From NCBI GenBank assembly GCA_001443445.1, contig LDXN01000015.1, forward strand, positions 3,604-50,696: a DNA stretch of 47,093 nt, in the 5' to 3' direction. The stretch comes from Candidatus Dadabacteria bacterium CSP1-2 (GTDB lineage: Bacteria > Desulfobacterota_D > UBA1144 > Nemesobacterales > CSP1-2). The notes under the pieces are model-generated. The model saw nothing but the letters and a program-made list of their open reading frames with translations. It was not told where the DNA came from and ran no database searches. Within the stretch, counting starts at the first letter, position 1. Every line of letters starts with the position of its first letter. The translations under genes were made by a program, and so were the position numbers. This document shows, piece by piece, positions 34,287-44,193 of the stretch.

Positions 34287-34372
34287 AATACAAAGAACTC
34301 CCGTAAGAAAACATTGGAAATTAGGGAATTAGATATCATTCTACTTCATGTTAAAAATATAAGGCAAAGAAA

Positions 34373-34462
34373 TATGTTACTCAGGCCCTCCACATCTTCG
34401 AAAAGTTAGGCACACTACACGAGCCCGAAAAGGCAAAGAAGATACTAAGAGATTTAGGGTAA
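34373..34462 (+). pseudogene. C-terminal fragment of a cyclase/TPR protein
   Basis: Thirty codons ending in TAA read QALHIFEKLGTLHEPEKAKK then ILRDLG, the typical last TPR helix pair of AAA/cyclase/TPR proteins. There is no start and no other domain. It is distinct from the end of the gene just upstream, so it is a leftover of another family copy. Confidence 0.6.
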
Positions 34463-34533
34463 CCGCCATTATTAAACCTATAACGGATTTCAGTTGAGTA
34501 TGATACAAAAAGCGGCTTTGAGTAAAGGTTGTC

Positions 34534-34600
34534 ATTCCCGCATGTTTTAAGCGGGAATCTAAAAAACAAGAAACTTGTCCCCACATGTTTTTAGTGGGGA
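34534..34600. repeat. Two hairpins with the same loop and different stems
   Basis: ATTCCCGC / GCGGGAAT around ATGTTTTAA (34534-34558), and TCCCCAC / GTGGGGA around ATGTTTTTA (34578-34600). The loop is kept while the stem changes with compensation. Confidence 0.8.
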
Positions 34601-34626
34601 TGGATACCCGATAAATACATTCGGGC

Positions 34627-34866
34627 ATGACACTGTACTACATGCAAGTGAAACACGCTATAAATATCACGCTTTTGATCGAGTGGTGGTATCCGTTCAT
34701 AACAATCATAACAACAAAATCGTGCGGTTCCCAACATGCAGATCCCATATATGTTGCGGGAGAAAAAGGATTAGAAAAGATTTTTACTAAGCTTGCCTTG
34801 GGAAGTAGGATCCTTTCTATCGTTGGAGGAACACTATCATGTGATTGCTTTTTTGGTTTGAAATAG
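34627..34866 (+). other. Doubtful 79-codon ORF, possibly a gene remnant
   Basis: The gap 34463-34920 holds the hairpins above and this ORF. Its second half (DPIYVAGEKGLEKIFTKLAL) looks protein-like, but there is no ribosome binding site and no recognisable family. Most likely debris. Confidence 0.25.
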
Positions 34867-34920
34867 AGTATCTTTACAGGGTATTGATGCAACATAAAAA
34901 AACAATCTGGGGATAAGGGA

Positions 34921-37900
34921 ATGAAATGTTCTAACTGTCAGTCAGACAATCCTAATGAAGCAAGGTTCTGTGGTGAATGTGGAGCTAAGCTGGAGATTAA
35001 ATGTCAAAGCTGTGGAAAAGAAAATCCTCCGATTAACAAGTTTTGCTACGAATGCGGTCATAAACTTAGTGAAAGTGTTAAGCCAGCTCAAGTCCTTAAT
35101 TTAGACCAACCACAAAGTTACATTCCTAAACATCTAGCCGAGAAAATCCTCGTTGGTAAAGCCAGTCTTGAAGGAGAGCGTAAGCAGGTAACAGTGCTCT
35201 TTGCCGATGCATCTGGCTTTACTGCTCTTTCTGAGAAGATTGACCCCGAGGAGGTTCGCTCTTTAATGAATAACTGCCTTAGACTTGTAATTGAAGAGGT
35301 ACACAACTATGAGGGTACGATCAACAAGTTTACAGGCGACGGAGTGATGGCACTCTTCGGCGCCCCTATTGCACTTGAAGACCACCCTTATAGAGCAGTC
35401 AGTGCTGCTTTGAGAATCCAAGAATCACTTAAGTCATTTAGTGAAGAAATAAAAAGGGAACGCGGTATTGACTTTAAAATGCGAATCGGTATTAACACAG
35501 GACTTGTGGTTGTAGGGAGCATCGGCAACGATCTTAGCATGGAATATACAGCAATGGGAGATACCGTTAATTTAGCCTCTCGATTAGAGGGCCTAGCAGA
35601 ACCGGGAACCATTCTCATAAGTGAAAACACATACAGACTTGTAAAGGATTACTTTGAATTTAAACCAATTGGGGAAATTCAGGTAAAGGGAAAAAGCGAG
35701 CCTGTAAAGGCTTATTCCGCAATTGGACTAACGCGTATAAAAGGAAGATTTGAAATATCCTTAGAGCGTGGGCTTACAAAATTTGTTGGAAGAGAAAAGG
35801 AGCTGGAACTGATAAAAGACTCGCTAGAAAAGGTAAAAGAGGGAAAGGGGCAGATTGTATGCGTTATCGGGGAAGCCGGAATTGGAAAATCACGATTGAT
35901 TCATGAATTCAAATCTTCGATCCGTGATGAAGAAATAAACTACCTAGAAGGTCACTGCATCTCCTACGGAAAATCATTTTCATATCTACCTATTGTCGAG
36001 ATATTAAAAAACAACTTTACAGTAGATGACAGGGACGACGACGAGTTAATAAAAGCAAAAGTAGAAACTGCTATAAACAAGATGGATTCAAAGTTAAAGG
36101 ATACTATACCAATAATACTCGACCTTCTTTCTGTAAAAACGGATTTCGACATCTTAAAAGATTTAGATGCGGGACAAAAAAGGCAGGGCATTTTTGAAGC
36201 CCTGAAGGCTATAACGCTAAGAGGAAGTCAAATTAGACCGCTTGTGATACTTATCGAGGACCTACACTGGATTGATAAAACCTCGGAAGATTTTATTAAT
36301 TATCTTTCAGGAAGTGTAGGCAATCAACGAATTATGCTTCTTTTTACCTGTCGTACAGGATTTGTTCATAGCTTTATATACAATCCTTATTACACTCAGA
36401 TTGCCCTAACCTCCCTTTCAACTAGAGAGTGCAGAGTCTTAATAGAGTCTACCCTTCTTGGAGAAAACATACCTGAAGATTTAATGAGATTAATTCTTGA
36501 AAGAACCGGAGGGAATGCATTCTTTGTAGAAGAGGTGACAAAGTCCCTTCTTGATACCGGAATAATCATCAAAAGTGAAAGCGGATATATGATGAATAAA
36601 AACGCATCTCAAATAGATGTTCCTAGCACAATACAAGATGTAATTATGGCAAGAATTGACCGATTAGAGGAAAACCGAAAAAGAGCGCTTCAAGTTGGCT
36701 CTGTTATTGGAAGGGAGTTTAGTTATGAGTTACTTAAGAAGGTTTCCTCTTTAGATGATAATGAGCTTCGCGACCATTTACTTACACTCATAAACTTGGA
36801 ACTGATATATGAAAGAGGGATTTTCCCGGATACTAACTATGTCTTTAAGCATGCTCTTACCCATGAAGTTGCCTACGCCAGCCTTCTTGTTCAAAAACGA
36901 AAGGAAATCCATGAAAGAGTGGGAAGTGCCGTCGAAGAGCTTTACCCAAATAGACTTGAGGAATTCTATGAAGTTCTTGCCCATCACTATAATAGGGCAG
37001 ATGATAAAGAAAAGGGACTCCATTACTTGACCCTGGCTGGCAAAAAGGCAAAAGAAGTCGTTGCTACCGAGGAGGCTCTTAACTACTTTAGGGAAGCGCT
37101 AAAACGCTTAGACGAAATGCCGGAGACGGAAACGAACGAGGAGAGAAAAATTGATATCCTGTTTGAGATGGAAAACATTTATGATCACATAGGGAAAAGG
37201 GAAGAACAGAAAAAAATCCTTGAAAGAATTATAGACTCATCGGGAGTAATAAATGATGAAAGAAGGCTTTCTGACGGATACATCAAACAGGCCGAATTCT
37301 TAAGTGTCTTGGAAGAATATCAAAAAGCACAAGAGGTAGGCGAATCTGCCCTTACTCTTAAAAGGAAAATAGGGGATAAATTAGGGCAAGGAAAGGCATT
37401 AAGAGGCATGGGCTTTATAAATTGGCGTTCTGGTGATTACGAAAGTGCTTTAAAATACCACCAAGAGGCTTTAAGTGTGCATCGAGAACTAGGAGGCGGT
37501 GAAGCTGAAGGATTCGAGCTGATTAGTTTAGGAGAAATGCATAGGAAGCTGGGTCAGTATGAAGATGCATTGTCATGTCTCCAGGAAGCCTTAAGGATCT
37601 ATAGAGAATTAGGGATTTCATCCGGTCAGCATGTTTCGACATTTAATATCGGTAGTGTTTATCGGGATATGGGCGATTATCAAGCCTGCTTGGAATATTA
37701 TCAAGAATGTTGGAGAATAATTAAGGCTAGGGGATACAGTAGCTTATCCGGGGTGATTGCTGCGGCAAGCGGTCTTGCAGATATATATCTACTCTTAGGA
37801 AACTATCAAGAGTCCCTTAGATACTATAGTGAAGCATTGGATATAATCCGCGGATTAGGGGATAGAAGTGAGGAGGGTAATATCCTAAGTTACATGGCAG

Positions 37901-38637
37901 CAATTTATGGTATCTTAGCAGATTATCAACAATCAGTTAATCATTATAAAGAGGCGTTAAATATTTATAGAGAATTAGGAGACAAGTCATCAGAAGGAAG
38001 GGTTCTTACTCTTATAGGGAATATATACCGTCAGAATCTACATGATTATAATAGGGCCATTTCGTTTTATAAAGAAGGCTTGGAAATTAAGAAAGAAATA
38101 GAAGACATTTCTGAAATTAGAAGCTTATCAAATAGCCTAGGAATAGCTTGCTGGAACTTAGGGCATTATGAAGAAGCCCTTGCATACTATCAGGACGCTT
38201 TAGAAATCTGTAAGAATACTGGAAATATGTTAGGCGAAGGAATAACACTAAGTGGCATGGGGGTTGTTTATCTTAGTTTGTGTAATTACGAAGAGGCATT
38301 AAAATGTAACATGGATGCTCTAAACATATTAAAGGCAACAGGAGATCTAAAGGTAGAAGGGTATATTCTCAATTCTATAGGAAACGTGTATTATGAAATA
38401 GGTGATTACCAGAGGGCTTGGAAATACTATCAAGAGTCTTTGAAAATAAGAAAAGAACTTGGAGATAAAAAAGGAGAAGCCTGGGTCCTTCATAACCTTG
38501 GAAGGGTTTATCGGGGCCTAGAAAATTACGAGGAAGCTAAGAAGTGTTACAAGCAAGCTCTTTCTTTAGCCGAGGAAGTTGGGGAAGGAGAGTTAGTGGC
38601 AAATAGCAAAAATGCCTTATCCGAGATCAAAAAATGA
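34921..38637 (+). CDS. Zinc-ribbon / class III cyclase / NTPase / TPR signalling protein
   Basis: This 1238-residue protein has two zinc ribbons in the first 50 residues (CSNCQSDNP, CGECG, CQSCGKENP, CYECG). The class III cyclase spans about 85-265 (VLFADASGFTALSEK, KFTGDGVMALFG, GDTVNLASRLE). The NTPase has Walker A GEAGIGKS at 317-324 and LIEDLHWIDKT. From about 690 to the end there are many tetratricopeptide repeats with units like YQEALEIxxxxGDKxGEGxxLxxLGxVY. All cyclase metal sites look intact. It is less GC-rich than the 30858 paralogue. Confidence 0.92.
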   Translation: MKCSNCQSDNPNEARFCGECGAKLEIKCQSCGKENPPINKFCYECGHKLSESVKPAQVLNLDQPQSYIPKHLAEKILVGKASLEGERKQVTVLFADASGFTALSEKIDPEEVRSLMNNCLRLVIEEVHNYEGTINKFTGDGVMALFGAPIALEDHPYRAVSAALRIQESLKSFSEEIKRERGIDFKMRIGINTGLVVVGSIGNDLSMEYTAMGDTVNLASRLEGLAEPGTILISENTYRLVKDYFEFKPIGEIQVKGKSEPVKAYSAIGLTRIKGRFEISLERGLTKFVGREKELELIKDSLEKVKEGKGQIVCVIGEAGIGKSRLIHEFKSSIRDEEINYLEGHCISYGKSFSYLPIVEILKNNFTVDDRDDDELIKAKVETAINKMDSKLKDTIPIILDLLSVKTDFDILKDLDAGQKRQGIFEALKAITLRGSQIRPLVILIEDLHWIDKTSEDFINYLSGSVGNQRIMLLFTCRTGFVHSFIYNPYYTQIALTSLSTRECRVLIESTLLGENIPEDLMRLILERTGGNAFFVEEVTKSLLDTGIIIKSESGYMMNKNASQIDVPSTIQDVIMARIDRLEENRKRALQVGSVIGREFSYELLKKVSSLDDNELRDHLLTLINLELIYERGIFPDTNYVFKHALTHEVAYASLLVQKRKEIHERVGSAVEELYPNRLEEFYEVLAHHYNRADDKEKGLHYLTLAGKKAKEVVATEEALNYFREALKRLDEMPETETNEERKIDILFEMENIYDHIGKREEQKKILERIIDSSGVINDERRLSDGYIKQAEFLSVLEEYQKAQEVGESALTLKRKIGDKLGQGKALRGMGFINWRSGDYESALKYHQEALSVHRELGGGEAEGFELISLGEMHRKLGQYEDALSCLQEALRIYRELGISSGQHVSTFNIGSVYRDMGDYQACLEYYQECWRIIKARGYSSLSGVIAAASGLADIYLLLGNYQESLRYYSEALDIIRGLGDRSEEGNILSYMAAIYGILADYQQSVNHYKEALNIYRELGDKSSEGRVLTLIGNIYRQNLHDYNRAISFYKEGLEIKKEIEDISEIRSLSNSLGIACWNLGHYEEALAYYQDALEICKNTGNMLGEGITLSGMGVVYLSLCNYEEALKCNMDALNILKATGDLKVEGYILNSIGNVYYEIGDYQRAWKYYQESLKIRKELGDKKGEAWVLHNLGRVYRGLENYEEAKKCYKQALSLAEEVGEGELVANSKNALSEIKK

Positions 38638-38649
38638 ATTTTTTTAAAA

Positions 38650-38723
38650 GCGGGACAGGAATGTCCCGCCTATCCTAAATAAAATTTAATACATGCGATA
38701 GACGGGATTTTCTAATCCCGTCT
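38650..38723. repeat. Two palindromic hairpins after the cyclase gene
   Basis: GCGGGACAGGAATGTCCCGC (38650-38669) and a 24-bp palindrome with loop TTCT and stem AGACGGGATT (38700-38723). Each has a relative with a different, still paired stem near 39200. The first could also end transcription of the cyclase gene. Confidence 0.75.
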
Positions 38724-38741
38724 AACAAGGAGGTAATATTG

Positions 38742-39005
38742 ATGCCAAAATATTTAATTGCACGGACAGTGCCTCCGTTAACGGAGGAAGAGACCGCCGC
38801 TGCAGGAAAACGCTCTATTGCTGTCTGCGAAGAGATGGGAATAAAGTGGATAAAGAGTTACTATTCGGCAAAAGACGGAAAGTTCTACTGTGAGTATGAA
38901 GCACCAAGCGTTGAAGCAATCTATGAACATGGAAGACGTGCACAACTTCCAGTAGATTCTGTTTCTCTTATTTCAGGTGAATTTGATCCCAGTATGTTTA
39001 AGTAG
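38742..39005 (+). CDS. DUF4242 domain protein
   Basis: This 87-residue protein has the family outline MPKYLIARTVPPLTEEE, GIKWIKSYYSAKDGKFYCEYEAP and ARRAQLP-like HGRRAQLPVD. DUF4242 members form small ferredoxin-like barrels, and one is a nickel-binding protein; the function here is unknown. AAGGAGGT (38727-38734) fits ATG 38742 better than an upstream in-frame TTG at 38739. Confidence 0.88.
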   Translation: MPKYLIARTVPPLTEEETAAAGKRSIAVCEEMGIKWIKSYYSAKDGKFYCEYEAPSVEAIYEHGRRAQLPVDSVSLISGEFDPSMFK

Positions 39006-39175
39006 AAATCGCTTAAAAAGCATCTCATAACTTCACTCCGATTAGTTATACCATTTTCATTATGAAATAAGGTATTCGGTGTAAGGCGGTCATGAGCAAG
39101 CCCGCCCTGAGTCAATCGAAGTGACTCGTAGCCCATTGGTAGGTTGATAAATTTCATCTTGCTAATACCTCGATA

Positions 39176-39288
39176 GGCAGGGTTTTCTAACCCTGCCAGC
39201 CGAGACAAGAATGTCTCGGGTATCGTCGTCTTATGCAATGGGTCCACCAGTTCCCTCGAGTTTACTCGGGACAGGCTTGCTGGTGGAC
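39176..39288. repeat. Cluster of three hairpin repeats
   Basis: GGCAGGG stem with loop TTCT family (39176-39197), CCGAGACAAGAATGTCTCGG (39200-39219), and a nested inverted repeat bounded by GTCCACCAG and CTGGTGGAC (39242-39288). The rest of the 367-base gap 39006-39372 shows no gene. Confidence 0.8.
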
Positions 39289-39372
39289 TTATGTTATGAA
39301 TGCTATCAATGTAGAAATTCAATAGAAAAATGGTGTTACAATAATGATGATCCCTGGGGGAGGTTTCATTAA

Positions 39373-40575
39373 ATGATTGATTTTGAACTTACGGAAGCTC
39401 AACAGAATATAAAAGAGTTTCTACACTGGTTTGCAAAAAACAAGATGAGACCAATTTCACTTCAAGCAGATAAGGAGGGCGACGTCCCAAGGGAATTTCT
39501 TACGGATGTAATGGGGTTAGGTATCAGTTCAGGCGACGTTTTCTTAGGAGAGGCTGAAGCGGGAGAGGTTGTAAGAGACGACCAAGGAAGGTCTCAAAAG
39601 GCAAGAATATCTATGATTGCCTCTGAAGAGCTTGCATGGGGAGACCCTGCACTTATTATCTCATTCCCTGGTCCGGGTCTTGGCGCTCCTCCTGTAAAAA
39701 TACTTGGAACGCCAGAGCAGAAAAAAAGATTTTTTGAGATATTTAAAGACAAATCAGAGCCTAGATGGGGAGCCTATGCGCTTACTGAGCCCGGTGCCGG
39801 CTCGGATGCTGCGGCAATAAGTACAACTGCTGTTAAAAATGGTGATCATTACATATTAAATGGGAGAAAATGTTTCATTACAAACGGGGCAAGAGCAAGC
39901 TGGATTGTTGTGTTTGCAACTGTTGATCCTAAGCTAGGAAGAGATGGACACCGAGTATTTGTAGTTGAAAAAGGAACCCCAGGATTTTATCCCGGGAGAA
40001 TCGAAGAAAAGATGGGGCTCCGAGCATCAGAGACAGCTGAGCTAATATTTGAAGAGTGTAGAGTAGCGATAGAGAACCTTCTTGGCGGAGAAGAATACTA
40101 CGAAGTAAAAGCAAAGGAAGGCTTCAAGGCAGCCATGAAAACCTTTGATGCAACACGTCCAATTGTTGGAGCTATGGCTGTTGGAATTGCACGCGCTTCC
40201 TACGAAATAGTAAAAGACTGGGCAAAGGAAAACAACCTCTTTACGAGTTTACTTCCCAGGTTTAGAGGTCTTAGAGACAGTCTTAATTATATGGAGAGAG
40301 AGATAGATGCTGCCAGGCTACTATGCTGGCGAGCAGCGTGGATGATTGACGAAGAACTTCCTAATTCAAAAGAAGCGGCAATGGCAAAAGTCTATGCCGC
40401 TCAAGTAGTTGCAAACGTTACATCAAAGGCTATTGAGATTATGGGGGTTCACGGATGCTTATGGGAAAACCTTGTAGAAAAACTCTATAGAGACCAAAAG
40501 GTGTATGACATATTTGAGGGCACAGGTCAAATACAGCGAATCATAATCTCACGTAGGATTTTCGAATCAATGTGA
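39373..40575 (+). CDS. Acyl-CoA dehydrogenase
   Basis: This 400-residue FAD enzyme performs the first oxidation step on an acyl-CoA. The active site looks complete: YALTEPGAGSDAAAI, RKCFITNGARA, the helical domain, IMGVHGCLWENLVEKLYRDQK and the terminal FEGTGQIQR, whose EGT segment is typical. An extra stretch (about residues 55-80) separates the N-domain helices. It follows the DUF4242 gene but is cut off from it by repeats, so co-transcription is uncertain. Confidence 0.93.
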   Translation: MIDFELTEAQQNIKEFLHWFAKNKMRPISLQADKEGDVPREFLTDVMGLGISSGDVFLGEAEAGEVVRDDQGRSQKARISMIASEELAWGDPALIISFPGPGLGAPPVKILGTPEQKKRFFEIFKDKSEPRWGAYALTEPGAGSDAAAISTTAVKNGDHYILNGRKCFITNGARASWIVVFATVDPKLGRDGHRVFVVEKGTPGFYPGRIEEKMGLRASETAELIFEECRVAIENLLGGEEYYEVKAKEGFKAAMKTFDATRPIVGAMAVGIARASYEIVKDWAKENNLFTSLLPRFRGLRDSLNYMEREIDAARLLCWRAAWMIDEELPNSKEAAMAKVYAAQVVANVTSKAIEIMGVHGCLWENLVEKLYRDQKVYDIFEGTGQIQRIIISRRIFESM

Positions 40576-40580
40576 GATTT

Positions 40581-40800
40581 TAGCCACAGAGGACACAGAG
40601 TTCACGGAGAAAAAATTATTTGAGTAAGGTCACGTTGCAACATGCTGCTGCTCTCTACTATATGTTCTCAGTGACCGATTTACTCCATTCTATAATAGAA
40701 AGTAGGCGCGAACCTAATGTTCGCCCACAATAAACGATAATCTATCGGGGCAATCACAAGGACTTCGCCGTGAGCTCAGTCGAACGATTGCCCCTACAAT
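40581..40800. repeat. Repeat patches between acyl-CoA dehydrogenase and uvrA
   Basis: TAGCCACAGAGGACACAGAG (40581-40600) relates to the repeat at 17120. A CGAAC/GTTCG hairpin lies at 40709-40723. Bases 40745-40800 form an inverted pair GGGGCAATC / GATTGCCCC and share CTTCGCCGTGAGCTCAGTCG with 22531. Confidence 0.7.
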
Positions 40801-40821
40801 ACGGCAGTTTATCTTATTTTG

Positions 40822-40839
40822 TATTTCGATATCGAAATA
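40822..40839. promoter_or_regulatory. Perfect 18-bp palindrome upstream of uvrA
   Basis: TATTTCGATATCGAAATA lies 70 bases before uvrA. A -10 TATAAT is at 40892-40897. It does not match the classical LexA boxes of enterics or Bacillus; it could be the site of a lineage-specific SOS repressor. Confidence 0.4.
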
Positions 40840-40908
40840 TATAATGCCCTATTCGCAAATAGAAATGGTATTAGATACATAATGAAAAGGGTATAATTTC
40901 TTAATATC

Positions 40909-43656
40909 ATGAAAGGCGAGATCACTGTATTAGGCGCTAGAGAAAATAATTTAAAGAATATCAATGTCTCTATACCTTGGCATAAGTTCACAGTTATAAC
41001 TGGCCTTAGCGGTTCAGGTAAATCTTCTCTTGCGCTTGATACGATATATGCCGAGGGACTCAGAAGATACGTTGAGTGCCTCTCCACTTATGCAAGGCAG
41101 TTCCTTGAACGAGTTGACCGCCCTGACATGGACGACATCACGGGGCTTTTTCCTGTGATCGCTATTGAAAGCAGAAACCAAGTAAAAAGCTCACGGTCTA
41201 CAGTAGGAACAACCACTGAAATCTATGATTATCTAAGGCTTCTTTTTGCAAAGATAGGAAGGATATTCTGTCCTAATTGTAAAAAGGAAGTAAAATACAA
41301 CTCTCCTGAAAATGTTGCAAAAGAACTGTTAGAAAAAAATAAGGATAAAAGTGCGATAATAACTTTCCCTTTAAAAGAAAGCACACCTTCTCAGGAGCTA
41401 ATGTCTAAAGGTTTTATAAGAGTAATTAGTAATGGAAACGTTTTAGAAGTTGAAGATATTTCAGAACTCTCTGAAGGCTCCGAGGTCATTGTTGATAAGG
41501 TATTTATTAGCAAAGATTCATTTTCAAGAATAACTGACTCTCTTGAGACCGCTTTTGCAGAAAGCACCTATATAAATGTCCATATCTTAGATGGTGACAT
41601 CCTTAAATACTCAAAAGGCCTAGAATGTCCGTACTGCCAAAAGAAGTTTGACGAGCTAACACCACTTCTTTTCTCTTTTAATAGCCCTAGAGGGGCCTGT
41701 TCCAACTGTCGTGGTTTTGGGAATATTCTCGAAATAGACCCTGACTTAGTGGTTCCTAATCAGGATAAGAGCTTAACTCAAGGTGCCATCGAACCGCTTA
41801 CAAAACCATCGCTTAAATACGAGATGAAACAACTTCTTGAATTCGCACGAAGAAGGGGTATAGATGTTAACGCACCTTTTAAAAATCTTCCACAAAAGGC
41901 GAAAGAGCTGATATTTGAAGGCGATGGCGGTTCGACTTTGCTCACCACAGGCGGATTTCCCGGTATAAAAGGATATTTCAGATATTTAGAGGAAAAGAAC
42001 TACAAGCTTCATGTTAGGGTTTTTCTTAGCAAATACAGATCGGCTTTCATATGCGAAGTTTGTAACGGTGGCAGATTAAGACCTGAGTCACTCTGGGTAA
42101 AGGTTGGTGGAAAAACGATCCATGAATTCGTAGAGATGCCGATTAAAAATCTAAAAATATCCTTTGAAAACTTAAGTCTAACTGACTATGAAGGGAAAAT
42201 CGCAAAGGAGATTCTCAAACAAATTAGGTCTAGAATTGATTTTCTATCAAAGGTAGGATTGCAGTACATTACACTTTCTAGACTTACTAAGACCCTATCA
42301 GGTGGAGAGGCACAGAGGGTTGACTTGGCATGTCAACTCGGTGCTAGCCTTACTGATACCCTTTACATCATGGATGAACCATCAATTGGACTACACCCCA
42401 AGGACATTGACAGACTGGTTTCGATAATTAAAGAACTGAGAGATAGAAATAACACTGTTGTAATTGTTGAACATGATTTTAATATGATACGCTCGGCTGA
42501 TTATATAGTTGAATTAGGTCCATTAGCCGGAGAAAAGGGTGGTGATGTCGTATATCAGGGATCGGTTGAGAAGTTCCTGAATAACTCTAACCAATCTCTT
42601 ACAAAACGATATTTAACACATCAAGAAGAGATCCCGCTCCCGATAAAAAGAAGAAAAAGTAAAGGGAGATATTTAACCGTTGTAGGAGCCTCAGAAAACA
42701 ATCTCAAAAACATTAATGTTTCATTTCCACTTGGGACTTTTATATGTGTAACTGGGGTTTCCGGTTCTGGTAAAAGCTCGCTTATGCACGACGTTCTTTA
42801 TTTAAGCTTAGCTCGAAGATTTCGAAGTGAGGCAGAGAAGGTAGGTAAGTTCAAGGAAATTTCAGGTACATCCCATCTCTCTGATGTACTTATGCTTGAT
42901 CAAACGCCCATTGGAAAGAGCTCAAGGTCAAACCCCGTAACGTACATTAAGGCCTATGATGAAATTAGAAGGGTTATGTCAAGCACATGGGATTCACGGT
43001 CGAAGGGGTTTCAAGCCTCCCATTTCTCATTCAATGTGCCGGGAGGAAGATGTGATACCTGCCAGGGTGAAGGTAGACAAAAGATCGAGATGCACTTTCT
43101 CGCCGACGTATTTATAACCTGTGAAGAGTGTAAGGGAAAGAGATTTAAGAAAGAGGTGCTTGAAGTAAGGTACAAAGGTAGGAATATAAATGAGATTCTT
43201 AACCTTAGTGTTGATGAAGCAATGAGCTTTTTCTCAGGATTCCCACCCCTTCTTAGAAAATTTAAGATTCTTCAGGATGTAGGACTTGGGTATTTAAGAC
43301 TAGGACAGCCTGCGCCTACCCTATCAGGAGGAGAAGCACAGAGAATCAAAATCGCAAGGGAACTAGGGAGAAAGGATGGTAAAGATATACTCTACATCTT
43401 AGATGAACCAACGGTAGGTCTTCACTCAGAGGATATAAAGAAGCTACTCAGGGTATTAAATAAACTAGTTGATGCAGGGGATACGGTCATAATAATTGAA
43501 CATAATTTAGATGTAATAAAATCAGCTGACTATATAATCGACCTGGGCCCAGAAGGCGGTGACGAAGGTGGACACATTGTAGCTCAAGGTACACCCGAAG
43601 AGGTTTCAAGAGTTGAAGGATCATATACAGGAATATATCTAAGGAAGGTTTTATAA
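40909..43656 (+). CDS. uvrA: Excinuclease ABC subunit UvrA
   Basis: This 915-residue ATPase is the damage sensor of nucleotide excision repair. Two ABC modules are seen: Walker A GLSGSGKSS and GVSGSGKSS, and signatures LSGGEAQRVD and LSGGEAQRIK with Walker B YIMDEPSIGLH and YILDEPTVGLH. Zinc modules: CPNC, CPYC...CSNC, and CDTC...CEEC. It is slightly shorter than the usual 940 residues. No ribosome binding site is visible and the -10 is close to the ATG, so the leader is short. Confidence 0.97.
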   Translation: MKGEITVLGARENNLKNINVSIPWHKFTVITGLSGSGKSSLALDTIYAEGLRRYVECLSTYARQFLERVDRPDMDDITGLFPVIAIESRNQVKSSRSTVGTTTEIYDYLRLLFAKIGRIFCPNCKKEVKYNSPENVAKELLEKNKDKSAIITFPLKESTPSQELMSKGFIRVISNGNVLEVEDISELSEGSEVIVDKVFISKDSFSRITDSLETAFAESTYINVHILDGDILKYSKGLECPYCQKKFDELTPLLFSFNSPRGACSNCRGFGNILEIDPDLVVPNQDKSLTQGAIEPLTKPSLKYEMKQLLEFARRRGIDVNAPFKNLPQKAKELIFEGDGGSTLLTTGGFPGIKGYFRYLEEKNYKLHVRVFLSKYRSAFICEVCNGGRLRPESLWVKVGGKTIHEFVEMPIKNLKISFENLSLTDYEGKIAKEILKQIRSRIDFLSKVGLQYITLSRLTKTLSGGEAQRVDLACQLGASLTDTLYIMDEPSIGLHPKDIDRLVSIIKELRDRNNTVVIVEHDFNMIRSADYIVELGPLAGEKGGDVVYQGSVEKFLNNSNQSLTKRYLTHQEEIPLPIKRRKSKGRYLTVVGASENNLKNINVSFPLGTFICVTGVSGSGKSSLMHDVLYLSLARRFRSEAEKVGKFKEISGTSHLSDVLMLDQTPIGKSSRSNPVTYIKAYDEIRRVMSSTWDSRSKGFQASHFSFNVPGGRCDTCQGEGRQKIEMHFLADVFITCEECKGKRFKKEVLEVRYKGRNINEILNLSVDEAMSFFSGFPPLLRKFKILQDVGLGYLRLGQPAPTLSGGEAQRIKIARELGRKDGKDILYILDEPTVGLHSEDIKKLLRVLNKLVDAGDTVIIIEHNLDVIKSADYIIDLGPEGGDEGGHIVAQGTPEEVSRVEGSYTGIYLRKVL

Positions 43657-43740
43657 CATTGAGAACCACCTAATTTATAATCGTCTCTATTTGAGAAAAT
43701 CCTTGAATATCACTCAGTGGATTGAAATGACTAAGAAATT

Positions 43741-44193
43741 TTATGTTATCGCTGTAGGATTAATAACCTTAATTCCCGTAAACTTGCTAAAGTCACTATC
43801 ATTAAAAGTACAGATAGTATAAATCCTATTATCTAACATAGTTGCTGCAAGAAGTGCATCAAATATTTTTGCTCCTGTTAACCTATGTCTCACTGCAAGC
43901 TCTACAGCTCTTTTAACTGTGTTCTCTTTTATAAAAATCATCTTTAAAGGAGTGCTTAAGTAATTTTCAACTTCGGTCTTTGCTAGCTCGGGTGTAAGAG
44001 GATTATTCACTCTTTTGGAGCTTGTAATCGTGGAATAGAATTCAGCAAGCACCTGGGGCGTAATATATGCTTCTATCTTACCATTGGTAGCATTATCCCT
44101 TATCTCTTTTGCTTTAAAATGAAACTCGAATTCGCTATCTGCTGCATAAATTAAGATGTTTGTATCAAGAAGAAAAGGGCTATCTATCTTCAT
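43741..44193 (-). CDS. PIN-domain toxin (VapC-like)
   Basis: This 150-residue PIN ribonuclease has acidic residues in LLDTNILIYA, the Glu in LAEFYSTI and the Asp in GAKIFDALLAATM, with a late FNDSDF. Such toxins cleave specific RNAs. It overlaps the upstream 64-residue gene by 14 bases, as toxin-antitoxin pairs do. Confidence 0.88.
   Translation of the reverse strand: MKIDSPFLLDTNILIYAADSEFEFHFKAKEIRDNATNGKIEAYITPQVLAEFYSTITSSKRVNNPLTPELAKTEVENYLSTPLKMIFIKENTVKRAVELAVRHRLTGAKIFDALLAATMLDNRIYTICTFNDSDFSKFTGIKVINPTAIT

Noticed and set aside
38921-39322. 133-codon - strand ORF
   Set aside because: Runs through three hairpin repeats and antisense to the DUF4242 gene.
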